From positions 2,233,501 to 2,297,500 of the forward strand of contig NZ_CAHJXM010000001.1 of assembly GCF_903645295.1 (NCBI RefSeq): a stretch of 64,000 bases of DNA. Direction: 5' to 3'. Positions 47,789 through 56,342 of the stretch are shown piece by piece (position 1 is the stretch's first letter; the number at the start of each line of letters is the position of its first letter). The position numbers and the translations under genes are program-made. The notes beneath the pieces are model-generated. The model worked only from the letters and a program-made list of their open reading frames with translations. It was not told where the DNA came from and made no database searches. The stretch comes from Bacillus sp. Marseille-Q1617 (GTDB lineage: Bacteria > Bacillota > Bacilli > Bacillales > Bacillaceae_B).

Positions 47789-49288
47789 TTATGAAAAGTT
47801 AGCTGCCGCCGGGTCTTCCCCGGCTGTTTTTTCTTTCGAGGTTTTTTCGAATATCGGACTTGCTTCTTGTTTTGTGATGAGGGAGATTCCGACCAGCGAC
47901 ACGGTTGAAATAATCATCGCGATGGCTCCTGTATCAAGTGCTGGAACATAGATCCCCTTCACTTTTAAAATGTATAGGCCGATACTGAAAATGAAGCCAA
48001 GGGCTGATGACCAGATGGCCGCTACTCGAGTGGCGCGTTTCCAAAGGATTCCGATGCTTAATACCGGCACCAATGAAGCGGCAAAAATTCCCCATGAAGC
48101 GTTGCCGAGCCATCCTACGAGATCCGGCGGATTTAAGGAAAGCAGGAATGTCAAAACGATAATGACGAGTGTAAACCATCTCGACAGGGCTAATTCTTTC
48201 TTTTCCGGAAGCTTTTCTCCTTTTTTAATAATCTGCTGATAGATATCCCTGACAATAGAAGAACTTGCAACCAGCAAGAACGCTTCACTTGTTGACATGA
48301 TCGCAGCCATGACAGCGGCAAAGATTAATCCGGCAATCACTGGCGGGAAGAAGGTTTCGATAAACATGGGTGCCACCATATCCGGAGAGGAAGGAGCTGC
48401 CATTTCCCCGCGATTGACCATGACTTTTGTGTATAGACCGACAAACCATAAGAGGGCAGTGAGTCCATATGTACCTGCAGCAATGATGCACGCCCATTTC
48501 AGCATGGAAAGTTTTTTGATCATGTAAAACTTTGAAACAACATGCGGCTGTCCTTGATGGCCGATTACATAAATGAAGAAATAAGAGATAAAAGCGAAAA
48601 TGCCGATCGGGCCTGTTGTATGGAATGCCTGCACCATATTAGGGTTTATCCCCGCAAGTTCCGAGTTAAGCTGGGACATACCGCCCACCATTTTCATCCC
48701 GCCGATGAAGACGATCAGAGCACCGGCCACCATGACGATCATTTGAATGAAATCTGTCCAGACAGCGCTGATCATACCACCGCCGACAACGTATACGGTC
48801 AAGATCGCCACCCCGATAAACAATGCGATCTTATAGTCCACCCCAAGAACAGTTTGCAGCATGTTCCCCAGCGCTTTGTATTGAGCCATCTGGTATCCGA
48901 TCGCGCCGCCTAATATCGCCAGGGCGGTGATCGCGCGAATGGCCTTACTGTTATAGCGGACTTCCAACAAATCTGGAATCGTCAATGCACCAAATTTTTG
49001 TGTAATCCGTCTCATTGGCTTTGCCAAGACTAGAAAGCTGACAAATATTCCTGCCGTGGCAAAGATTCCGATCATAAATATGGCATAACCATGTTCATAA
49101 ACGAGTCCCGTCAGCCCGATAAATCCGTACCCCGACATGGTTGTGGAAGAGACGGCAAGAGCCACAAGCCAGGGGCCGAACCTCCTTCCTCCCGTATAAA
49201 ACGTATCCATATCTTTTTGATGCCTCATTGAAAGTAATCCGATAACCAATATACCAAGCAAATAAATGATCCCAATGGCTAATATCAT
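47789..49288 (-). CDS. Sodium:solute symporter family protein
   Basis: 499 residues, about 13 membrane helices. SSS family marks: DMDTFYTGGRRFGPWLVALA, GYGFIGLTGLVYEHGYAIFM, LEVRYNSKAIRAITALAILG, and GLIFAAVMAAIMSTSEAFLL with Na+ site Ser residues. Import of an organic acid, amino acid or vitamin with Na+. Its start overlaps the stop of a 40-residue membrane protein gene (TCATGA), and it is the last gene of the operon with enoyl-CoA hydratase and acyl-CoA synthetase, so it probably brings in their carboxylate substrate. Confidence 0.93.
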   Translation of the reverse strand: MILAIGIIYLLGILVIGLLSMRHQKDMDTFYTGGRRFGPWLVALAVSSTTMSGYGFIGLTGLVYEHGYAIFMIGIFATAGIFVSFLVLAKPMRRITQKFGALTIPDLLEVRYNSKAIRAITALAILGGAIGYQMAQYKALGNMLQTVLGVDYKIALFIGVAILTVYVVGGGMISAVWTDFIQMIVMVAGALIVFIGGMKMVGGMSQLNSELAGINPNMVQAFHTTGPIGIFAFISYFFIYVIGHQGQPHVVSKFYMIKKLSMLKWACIIAAGTYGLTALLWFVGLYTKVMVNRGEMAAPSSPDMVAPMFIETFFPPVIAGLIFAAVMAAIMSTSEAFLLVASSSIVRDIYQQIIKKGEKLPEKKELALSRWFTLVIIVLTFLLSLNPPDLVGWLGNASWGIFAASLVPVLSIGILWKRATRVAAIWSSALGFIFSIGLYILKVKGIYVPALDTGAIAMIISTVSLVGISLITKQEASPIFEKTSKEKTAGEDPAAANFS

Positions 49289-49407
49289 GAAACATCCTCC
49301 TCTTCATTATTTTTGAACGCCAATGCACCCCAAATTCCTGCTGCTACAATGGCGCCTGGCCAAAATACAAATAACATGAATGTCATTAATGGCGATAATC
49401 CAAACAA
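49285..49407 (-). CDS. Small membrane protein coupled to the symporter (40 aa)
   Basis: MFGLSPLMTFMLFVFWPGAI continued by VAAGIWGALAFKNNEEEDVS. TTG start behind AAGGGGAGATTGAC; the TGA overlaps the symporter ATG. One hydrophobic helix with an acidic tail. Several SSS transporters are encoded with a tiny membrane partner (e.g. the DUF485 or YhdT-like types), so this is a likely accessory subunit. Confidence 0.75.
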   Translation of the reverse strand: MFGLSPLMTFMLFVFWPGAIVAAGIWGALAFKNNEEEDVS

Positions 49408-49439
49408 GTCAATCTCCCCTTTTAAAATAATTTAATCGA

Positions 49440-50231
49440 TTACCGGTCAACAAAGTTCGGCTCCCGTTTTTGGATAAAAGCCTCCACCCCCTCCTTCACG
49501 TCCTTCGTTTGAAAAACCTGGCCGAAATATTCAGCTTCTGTGACAAGCCCTTCATCCACATGCTGCTCAAATCCGTTATCAATGGATCGTTTGGCAAAAG
49601 ACAAGGATGGAGAAGAATAACGGCTGATTTTTTCTGCTAGCTCAACCGCTTTATTCAAGGATTGGCCCTTAGGAACCACGTGATTGACCAATCCAATCCG
49701 GTTCGCTTCTTCAGCGGTCAATGGCTCTCCTGTGAAGATCATTTCCTTTGCCCTTGCTTTTCCTACAAGTCTCGGCAGTCTTTGCGTTCCTCCCGCCCCT
49801 GGAAACAACCCCAGCTTTATTTCAGGAAGGCCGATCTTGACCTGTTCTTCCGCAATCCGAATGTCACAGCTTAAAGCAAGTTCGCATCCGCCGCCTAATG
49901 CAAAGCCATTAATCGCAGCAATCGTTGGCTGGGGCAGCCGTTCAATCTTATTGAGCGGTTCCTGCAGCCAAAGCGATTTTTGCTTGGCCAGCTCCACCCC
50001 TTTGCCAGTCCAGTCAGGAAACCCTTTAATATCTCCTCCCGCCACAAATGCCTTTTCGCCGGCACTAGTCAGTATGACCACCTTCACACTGGAATCGCTT
50101 CCAATTTCATCCGCGGCAGCTGATAATTGTTCGATCACATCGGCGCTCAGCACATTCACAGGCGGATTATCAATGATAACCGTGGCAATACATTGCTGTT
50201 TTGACCATGAAACAACTTGGATTTTTTTCAT
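49440..50231 (-). CDS. Enoyl-CoA hydratase/isomerase family protein
   Basis: 263 residues from the ATG behind GGAGGGTACAG. Crotonase fold: ATVIIDNPPVNVLSADVIEQ, EKAFVAGGDIKGFPDWTGKG (oxyanion hole), AINGFALGGGCELALSCDIR, EIKLGLFPGAGGTQRLPRLV with the catalytic Glu region, and HVDEGLVTEAEYFGQVFQTK. Hydrates, cleaves or isomerises an acyl-CoA made by the ligase encoded 11 bases upstream. Confidence 0.92.
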   Translation of the reverse strand: MKKIQVVSWSKQQCIATVIIDNPPVNVLSADVIEQLSAAADEIGSDSSVKVVILTSAGEKAFVAGGDIKGFPDWTGKGVELAKQKSLWLQEPLNKIERLPQPTIAAINGFALGGGCELALSCDIRIAEEQVKIGLPEIKLGLFPGAGGTQRLPRLVGKARAKEMIFTGEPLTAEEANRIGLVNHVVPKGQSLNKAVELAEKISRYSSPSLSFAKRSIDNGFEQHVDEGLVTEAEYFGQVFQTKDVKEGVEAFIQKREPNFVDR

Positions 50232-50242
50232 CTGTACCCTCC

Positions 50243-51793
50243 TCATGTATGGCTGTATTGATTTCGCAAAATGAATTTCTGCACCTTCCCGGATGGCGTG
50301 CGCGGCAATTCTTTTACGAATATGACTTTTCTTGGCTTCTTGTAGCTGGCAAGCTGACTTTTACAGTAATCAATAATTTCTTGCTCTGTAAGATGTGCTC
50401 CCTCCTTTTTCACGACAACGGCGCAAACAGCTTCGATATAGTGAGGATCGGGAACACCTATGATGGAGACCTCCCTTATGCCGTCAATCCGGTAGAGTAC
50501 ATCCTCGATTTCAGCTGCATATATATTCTCGCCGCCGCTCCGGATCATATCTTTTTTCCTGCCTGCAATGGTCAGGTAACCATCCTGATCAAGTTGGCCC
50601 AAATCCCCTGTCCGGCAAAAACCATTTACGAACGTTTCCCGAGTGGCATCAGGCTTTCTCCAATAGCCGGCTGAAACAGCAGGACTCTTAATGGCAATCT
50701 CCCCAACCTCACCTGTAGGGATCTGGTCCCCATTTTCATCAATAATATGAATTTCCGTAAGAGGCAGAGGCTTTCCAACTGTATGACCTTTTGTAAATAC
50801 ATCCTCGGGGTTCAATGAGGCGGCAATCGGCGTTCCTTCCGTCAGTCCATACACCTGAACGACCCCTATATGCGGGAATTTTTTCTTTAATTTTTCAAGC
50901 GCCCAAGGCATGAGGGGATCTCCCCCTGTATAAATCGTCTTCAATTCTTTCAGCTGATACTTGCCTATATCCGGATCATTCAGCATTTCATAAATCATGA
51001 AGGGGAATAAAAAACAATCGCTCACACGCTCCCTTTCCATCACGCCCAGGATCCTGCCAATCTCAAATCCCTGGCTTCTTGTGATGATCACTGTTCCTCC
51101 CATCATCAGGATGGGAAGGGCGATATCTTCCATGGCCCCCACATGGTACAGGGGTCCGGTCGTCATGCCGACCTCATTTCCGGTAAAATTCCACTTTAAT
51201 GCCTGCATTGATGAAAACCAAAAGGTCGTTTCGTGAGTCCAGATCGCACCCTTGGGCCTGCCGGTCGTTCCCGACGTATACATCAGCATGACCGGTTCGT
51301 TCAGTTTGATGGTTTCAGACCTCAGTTCGTCTGTCGGCCCATTTTCTAAAACTCGCCAGCTCTCAGCCCAATTTGGAATGTTCCCGTCTTCGTTTTGAAG
51401 GCAAATATACCGCTGCACAGAGACTTGACTGCGAACTGGCTCCAGCTCACTCGCCAAATCAGAATGGAAACAAAGTATTTTTGTATCCGAGTCGTTTAGC
51501 AGGTATTCGAACTCCTTGCTTGAGAGCCGAAAATTAAGCCGGACAGCAATCGCCCCGATCTTGGCAGCAGCGAAATAAAGACCGAAATATTCCAAGCAGT
51601 TATAGAGCAGAATCCCAACACGATCCCCTTTTCTCACACCCATTTCGCGAAGCTTATTTGCATAACCATTCGATATCCGATGAAGATTACTGTAGGTCCA
51701 CGAATTTCCCGACTCTTCTCTAATGGCGATTTTGGATGGGTTCTGAGGGTTCAAATCGTTCGCCATTCTTCTTGTAAAATATCCGACATCCAA
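50243..51793 (-). CDS. AMP-dependent acyl-CoA synthetase/ligase
   Basis: 516 residues. AMP-binding motif MLMYTSGTTGRPKGAIWTHE (about 170-190), VVQVYGLTEGTPIAASLNPE, YLTIAGRKKDMIRSGGENIY (hinge) and the C-terminal catalytic Lys in RTPSGKVQKFILRN. Activates a carboxylic acid to its CoA thioester. First gene of a likely sigma-54-dependent operon with crotonase-fold enzyme and symporter; candidate substrates are carnitine/crotonobetaine-like or hydroxycinnamate-like acids, not decided by sequence. Confidence 0.92.
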   Translation of the reverse strand: MDVGYFTRRMANDLNPQNPSKIAIREESGNSWTYSNLHRISNGYANKLREMGVRKGDRVGILLYNCLEYFGLYFAAAKIGAIAVRLNFRLSSKEFEYLLNDSDTKILCFHSDLASELEPVRSQVSVQRYICLQNEDGNIPNWAESWRVLENGPTDELRSETIKLNEPVMLMYTSGTTGRPKGAIWTHETTFWFSSMQALKWNFTGNEVGMTTGPLYHVGAMEDIALPILMMGGTVIITRSQGFEIGRILGVMERERVSDCFLFPFMIYEMLNDPDIGKYQLKELKTIYTGGDPLMPWALEKLKKKFPHIGVVQVYGLTEGTPIAASLNPEDVFTKGHTVGKPLPLTEIHIIDENGDQIPTGEVGEIAIKSPAVSAGYWRKPDATRETFVNGFCRTGDLGQLDQDGYLTIAGRKKDMIRSGGENIYAAEIEDVLYRIDGIREVSIIGVPDPHYIEAVCAVVVKKEGAHLTEQEIIDYCKSQLASYKKPRKVIFVKELPRTPSGKVQKFILRNQYSHT

Positions 51794-51883
51794 TAGAATC
51801 CCTCCTTAAGTATGTAAGCGCATACAATTTTTGAGTAACAATGTGAATTTTTAAAAACTTCCCTCCCCTTTACAAATACTTAT

Positions 51884-51900
51884 TGCAAGATTCGTGCCAA
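51884..51900 (-). promoter_or_regulatory. Sigma-54 (SigL) promoter
   Basis: Minus strand TTGGCACGAATCTTGCA: GG at -24 and GC at -12 with correct spacing (TGGCAC-N5-TTGCA). It lies about 90 bases upstream of the acyl-CoA synthetase start, while the enhancer-binding activator is encoded immediately upstream in the same orientation. Confidence 0.92.
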
Positions 51901-52064
51901 AAAAGAAAATCCCCTATTCACTTGATTTCCCTGAATTTGCGACCATATAAAATTGATGTTTTTTTCCGGTTCTCTAGAATATCTTTTTACTTTTCTGAAT
52001 TTTCTAGTTATTTATCAACGCAAGGAAATCCTTTAAATACCTTGTATGTGGGAAAAAAGAAGAA

Positions 52065-52104
52065 AAATCCGGAAGCTCGGAAAAGATTCCGAACTCCAGG
52101 ATTT
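52065..52104 (-). terminator. Terminator after the enhancer-binding protein gene
   Basis: AAATCCGGAAGCTCGGAA - AAGA - TTCCGAACTCCAGGATTT, imperfect 17-bp stem overlapping the stop codon, with TTTTTCTTC on the minus-strand 3' side. Confidence 0.75.
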
Positions 52105-53482
52105 ATTCAATACAATCAGTAATAGCGTATTTTTTAATTTTGTCATATATCGTAGAATTCCCTATTCCAAGCGACTCCGCAGCCTTATTTTTATCGTAGC
52201 CGAACTGTTTTAGAGCCCTTTCGATTGCTTTCTTTTCTGTTTCTTCTATAATACTCTTCAGACTTCGCTTTTCCATTTTGGTGGTCTTGCTGTTTTTCAA
52301 GTAATCCGGCAAAGCCTCGATCCTCATTTCCTCGCCATCTGAAAGATGAACACCTGCATCGATGACATTTTCCAACTCCCTTATATTCCCCGGCCAGTTA
52401 TATTGTTCGATGATAGAAAGGGCTTCTGGACAGACAGATGTGACACGCTTCCCGATCCTTGCCGTTACTTTTTTAAGGAAATGATCTACTAGCAAATGGA
52501 TATCCTCCGTCCTCGCTCTTAGCGGAGGAATGAAAAGCTGAACAGCATTGACCCGGTAAAATAAATCCTCACGGAACAGCTTGTCTTCGATCATTTTTTC
52601 CAGGGGACGATTCGTTGCAGCAATCACACGGATATTGATCTTTTTTGGCTGCAGTGCCCCCACCGGCTCGAATTCCTTTTCTTGCAGGACACGCAGCAGT
52701 TTTACCTGCATGTGCTGAGGCATATCCCCTATCTCATCCAGAAAGATCGTCCCGCCCGCAGCAAACTCAAACTTTCCGATTTTCCCTCCTTTTTTCGCAC
52801 CCGTAAAGGCACCTTCCTCATACCCAAAAAGCTCCGATTCCAGCAAATGTTCCGGAATAGAACCGCAATTCACTTTTACAAAGGGCTTGTCGCTGCGCTC
52901 ACTAAGTTTATGTATACTCTGGGCCAGGATCTCCTTTCCGGTCCCGCTCTCCCCCCTGAGCAGTACGGAAATATCCCCGCTGGCCACTCGTTTCACCCGT
53001 TCTTTTAATTCGATGACCTCCGGAGTCTTACCGATAAGATCATGAAGGGAATACTTAAGTCCATTCTCGGTTTCCCATTCATTACGATAATAATTGAGCT
53101 CAGAAAGGACATCTTTTATATGACTGTTCATTTTCTTCCAATCATCAAGATCCTTGAAAAGGATGGTCCCGATCGCCCCCAGGATTTCATTGTCTTCGAT
53201 GATGGGAATGCGATTGGCAATCACGAACTCTCCCCTAAGCATCTGCACATCCGCAATATCCTTTTGCCCTGTCCGGGGCACCAGATGCATCCTGGTATTT
53301 TCAATCACATCTGTGACATGCTTCCCAATCACCGCTTCCCGGTCTGCCTCTAAAAACTCACAATAGTTATTACTTATGTATTGGATAATCCCCTCGCAAT
53401 CCACAATGACAATCCCGTAATAGGCACTCTCAAAAATGAGGTCAAGCAAGTGGTCATTAATAAACAGTTTGGTACTCCTCAT
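52103..53482 (-). CDS. Sigma-54-dependent enhancer-binding regulator (PAS-AAA-Fis)
   Basis: 459 residues. PAS domain at about 12-115 (YYGIVIVDCEGIIQYISNNY). Central AAA+ domain 145-375: Walker A LLRGESGTGKEILAQ, the SigL-contact loop GYEEGAFTGAKKGG, Walker B GGTIFLDEIGDMPQHM, RVIAATNRPLEKMI and PGNIRELENVI. Fis-type HTH at the end (NKAAESLGIGNSTIYDKIKK). RocR/AcoR-like activator; the PAS domain is the presumed ligand sensor. It should drive the acyl-CoA synthetase operon directly downstream. Confidence 0.95.
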   Translation of the reverse strand: MRSTKLFINDHLLDLIFESAYYGIVIVDCEGIIQYISNNYCEFLEADREAVIGKHVTDVIENTRMHLVPRTGQKDIADVQMLRGEFVIANRIPIIEDNEILGAIGTILFKDLDDWKKMNSHIKDVLSELNYYRNEWETENGLKYSLHDLIGKTPEVIELKERVKRVASGDISVLLRGESGTGKEILAQSIHKLSERSDKPFVKVNCGSIPEHLLESELFGYEEGAFTGAKKGGKIGKFEFAAGGTIFLDEIGDMPQHMQVKLLRVLQEKEFEPVGALQPKKINIRVIAATNRPLEKMIEDKLFREDLFYRVNAVQLFIPPLRARTEDIHLLVDHFLKKVTARIGKRVTSVCPEALSIIEQYNWPGNIRELENVIDAGVHLSDGEEMRIEALPDYLKNSKTTKMEKRSLKSIIEETEKKAIERALKQFGYDKNKAAESLGIGNSTIYDKIKKYAITDCIE

Positions 53483-53580
53483 AAGACCATCCCCTTTTTT
53501 AGCTTTCTATCTTTTATAGTAGCATGATTAGCCAGATAGAAAATAGAAAATTTAAAATAATCAGAAATGGTGATTTTTTA

Positions 53581-53647
53581 GGAAACCACGGGGACAGGTT
53601 CTCCGTTCTTTTTTCAGATAATAAAACCGCGGTACCCGTCCCCACGT
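53581..53647. repeat. CCGCGGTACCCGTCCCC palindrome
   Basis: CCACGGGGACAGGTTCTCCG TTCTTTTTTCAGATAATAAA ACCGCGGTACCCGTCCCCAC G; sister of 47686-47752, including the asymmetric loop (TTTTTCAGATAA-AAA). Confidence 0.8.
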
Positions 53648-53706
53648 ATTTCGGCTTTAAAACTGATCGTCTTTCTTGACGGAAACTCGAAATAATCATT
53701 TAAAGA

Positions 53707-53840
53707 TTATTCGACAAGTTGCTTAAAAATGGAGGAAAGTGGATTGAAAAATGAAAATTTTGCACGTAAATTTGGAAAGTGGCCTGTATTTTCAAAATGT
53801 GGTCTGAAAAGGAGGAAAAGTGGATTGAAAACAATCGTAT
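53707..53840. repeat. Dispersed repeat 'TTCGACAAGTTG', second copy
   Basis: TTCGACAAGTTGCTTAAAAA TGGAGGAAAGTGGATTGAAA, TTTGCACGTAAATTTGGAAA, GTGGTCTGAAAAGGAGGAAA. Internal tandem-like units each contain GGAAAGTGG(A/C)-T-G. Counterpart of 7186-7297. Confidence 0.6.
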
Positions 53841-54003
53841 GAAAGAGTCGAAGCATAAGACCGGCTCCGCGTTCATCTAAGTATCCCTTAAAACAAGGGT
53901 TTCAAATGGAATATCCATTATTTACAATTGTATCACAAAATCCCTCAATAAAGGCTCATATCCGCAAGAATAGGAGTCGAATTGACAAGTCTTTTAACAC
54001 CCT

Positions 54004-54070
54004 AAATAGCACCTCATTTTTTTGTTGTACAATAATTATTGTACGCTTGTTAATTAAGGTGCTATTCGAA
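54004..54070. repeat. Nested palindrome
   Basis: Outer arms AATAGCACCT / AGGTGCTATT, inner perfect 18-bp palindrome GTACAATAATTATTGTAC. MITE-like in form, but without coding capacity or recognised ends. Confidence 0.6.
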
Positions 54071-54116
54071 GTGCTAACTAACCTAAATTCAAAGTAAAAA
54101 CTTGTTATAACAATAA

Positions 54117-54161
54117 ATAGAGCAGGGCTAATTCATATGCGAATTAGCCTGCTATTTATAA
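54117..54161. repeat. Long perfect inverted repeat
   Basis: AATAGAGCAGGGCTAATTC ATATGC GAATTAGCCTGCTATT: about 17-bp arms. No U-tract. Confidence 0.65.
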
Positions 54162-54640
54162 TGCTATTTGCTATTTTCTCTCCCTGAACGGAACCCCTTT
54201 CTTATTAAGTAACGGGTTTGGATTTCGAATACAAAAACTAAATTAACACACCAATTAGCAGTCCTTTTCGTAACTGAATTAGACTGCTTCTTTTAGTTGA
54301 TATATATAGGGGTTAATAACATAAACTGTAAATCCGCCCTGAATTTCGAACCTTTTTTATCATGGGGTCATAATTTTTGTCAGCATGAAAAGTCGCATGT
54401 TAATTGTTATACCAATTGTTGTGCTACAAATGATTTTTAACTAGCAGGGGATGCGTGTTGATGTTTGAGAGGCAGATCAATGAAGCAGACATTTTTTTCA
54501 TCCTTAATTGTGAGTAACCTCTGATTGTTTAAATAAGGGGAGTTTTTCCCGTTATCCTGCAGAATCGGGCTAGGTTCGGGGGATATAAGGGGAGTTTTTC
54601 CCGTTAAGGCAAGTAAAAAGGTATATTTTCATGCTTTTAG

Positions 54641-54722
54641 AGTAAATAGGGGGAATGTTTCCCTCTATTTACTCAATACTTCGTGCTAATTCCTCAATAA
54701 GAGGAATTTCTCCCCTTATTTT
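54641..54722. repeat. Two adjacent hairpins with GGGGGAATGTTTCCC theme
   Basis: GAGTAAATAGGGGGAA TGT TTCCCTCTATTTACTC (16-bp arms, one mismatch) and AATAAGAGGAATTTCTCCCCTTATT. The half-words GGGGA...TCCCC recur in the two GGGGAGTTTTTCCC units 50 and 100 bases to the left. Confidence 0.65.
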
Positions 54723-54790
54723 GGTAGTTTATTTTATAGAATTATTGTATATTTAAAAATCACTAACCAGTGCTTATCTTAGGATAAAAA

Positions 54791-54826
54791 ATGCTTGGAG
54801 CATCTGTCTCCAAGCATTTTTCTATT
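54791..54826. terminator. Strong bidirectional terminator
   Basis: ATGCTTGGAG CATCTGT CTCCAAGCAT TTTTCTATT with AAAAA on the other side. There is no gene next to its left; it may serve an unseen RNA or the acyl-CoA-dehydrogenase-like gene 230 bases to the right. Confidence 0.8.
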
Positions 54827-54895
54827 CTGATTTTCTTGCCAAATTGATTCTTATTTTGGTGCGAATTACTATACTAAAAGCAATGATAATTCATA

Positions 54896-54960
54896 TTTTG
54901 TACTTCAAAACAGAACCCCTTACTTATTAAGCTTCTGCTTGTCAATTTTCCACTATTCAT
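54896..54960. repeat. Dispersed repeat, inverse copy of 44421-44482
   Basis: TTTTGTACTTCAAAACAGAA CCCCTTACTTATTAAG...GTCAATTTTCCACTATTC; reverse complement carries GGGGTTCTGTTTTGAAGTAC. Confidence 0.6.
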
Positions 54961-55058
54961 CTTTAACTAAATATAGATTGATTATTATTAACTAATTCAT
55001 TAGAGGGGCCGGATTCAACTCTTCATCTCTTTGTAAAGACCTTCTAAAAAGCCACTCC

Positions 55059-56150
55059 CTAATTTCCCTCTAAATGCTGCTTCTCACCAGCCAAAAGCAT
55101 CTCCAAATGTCTAACGGTCGGGGTGAGATTAACTAGAAAATACGATTCTCTTAACCTTCTTGATGGATCACTTTTTTGAATGTAGGCAGCACTTCCGCTA
55201 TGAATCATATTGGCATGTACTGCTTTAGAGGTCAGATAGACAACCTCTAAACGGATACGAATGAGCTCTTCCCACACAATTGAAAAATCCGTCGTCATGC
55301 TTGCGAGCTTATAGGTCTTCTCGCGTAATCCTTCCAACTCCTGCTCTAGTTCTTCTGCTTGCACTGGCAGGTATTGATTCGAGCCGCCTTGTTTGGATTT
55401 TACTTTATTTATCGAATGAATTGCAGCTTCTGTAACACCCAAGCCTAATGGAATTTGATAGAATATAAATGCCGGACGCACTTGTTTGATAAAGGAATCG
55501 GCATCTTCAGCTATTAACCAGTTATCCGGGATAAAGACACCTTTGAATTGACAGGCAAACGTTGCACTTCCGTTCAGACCTAAATAATCAATTTTTTCCT
55601 TCAGGTTTAAACCATCCACATCACATGGGATACAAGCCATGATTCGTTGATCATCGTCCACTTCAGCCACAATTCCAAACCAATGTGTATCACCCAGATT
55701 CGAAACAGATGGCAGTGTTCCAGACACAGAATAACCACCTTCAGTTCGCGTTGCATTCAGGTGCAGCTTCTCCATTCCACCGTAAAATTTCATTGGGTTT
55801 GATAACCCTGTCCCACCGAGAAGATCACCTTTTTCGAGCTTCGGTAAAATTTCTTCCTTCAAGTAGGCATTCGTACTATGACGTAAGTAAGTCATCGATG
55901 TTAACTGGCACCACAAATTAAATGCCGTTGTCATACACACCTTAGCCGTTTCTTCAACAAGTGCGATTTCCCGTTGTAATACGTGATTGACAGGTAAGTC
56001 CCGGGATTGATAAAATCCAGCTTTTCCTAATTCAAGCAAGTATTCTTTCGCATAATAAGCTTCACAATCTATTTGTCTGACAAACGGCTTTAATTGTTCT
56101 TGTATGATGGCTTCCAACTTATCATTTTGACTAAATTCTTTTGATATCAT
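55059..56150 (-). CDS. Acyl-CoA dehydrogenase-like flavoprotein
   Basis: 363 residues with the three-part acyl-CoA dehydrogenase fold: helical start (LEAIIQEQLKPFVRQIDCEA), middle beta domain (LLGGTGLSNPMKFYGGMEKL; TRTEGGYSVSGTLPSVSNLG; FKGVFIPDNWLIAEDADSFI) and helical end. The weakly conserved C-terminus and the lack of a clear catalytic Glu fit the Dsz/Sfn-type flavin-dependent monooxygenase branch more than beta-oxidation enzymes. Near an SsuABC/TauABC-type transporter, so desulfurization or related oxidation is plausible. Ribosome site AAGAGAGGTAGAG. Confidence 0.75.
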   Translation of the reverse strand: MISKEFSQNDKLEAIIQEQLKPFVRQIDCEAYYAKEYLLELGKAGFYQSRDLPVNHVLQREIALVEETAKVCMTTAFNLWCQLTSMTYLRHSTNAYLKEEILPKLEKGDLLGGTGLSNPMKFYGGMEKLHLNATRTEGGYSVSGTLPSVSNLGDTHWFGIVAEVDDDQRIMACIPCDVDGLNLKEKIDYLGLNGSATFACQFKGVFIPDNWLIAEDADSFIKQVRPAFIFYQIPLGLGVTEAAIHSINKVKSKQGGSNQYLPVQAEELEQELEGLREKTYKLASMTTDFSIVWEELIRIRLEVVYLTSKAVHANMIHSGSAAYIQKSDPSRRLRESYFLVNLTPTVRHLEMLLAGEKQHLEGN

Positions 56151-56342
56151 AGTACTCTACCTCTCTTAAATTATTGCTTTCTAACGGCGGGCCGGGGACT
56201 CTGGCCTCATTATGTAAGGAAATATAATGATGAGGAGAAAAACATGTGGAATAAGAAACAAAACAAGGAGTCAGGCACCCAGTATGCGTACAATCGGGGC
56301 TTGAGGCACATGTGCCTCAAGCCTCACTTGCACTCTTATCAC

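Larger units (their letters stand above)
53483..55058. other. Gene desert rich in inverted repeats
   Basis: About 1.6 kb without a credible gene. Besides two dispersed repeats (53581-53647, 53707-53840) there are nested dyads at 54004-54070, 54117-54161, 54262-54292, GGGGAGTTTTTCCCGTTA twice (54537 and 54590), 54641-54678, 54694-54722, a terminator at 54791-54826 and the repeat at 54896-54960. An open frame at 53906-54097 is only an accident of A/T-rich repeat sequence. Confidence 0.6.

Noticed and set aside
53906..54097. Plus-strand 63-codon frame in the gene desert
   Set aside because: Runs through a nested palindrome and has no ribosome site.
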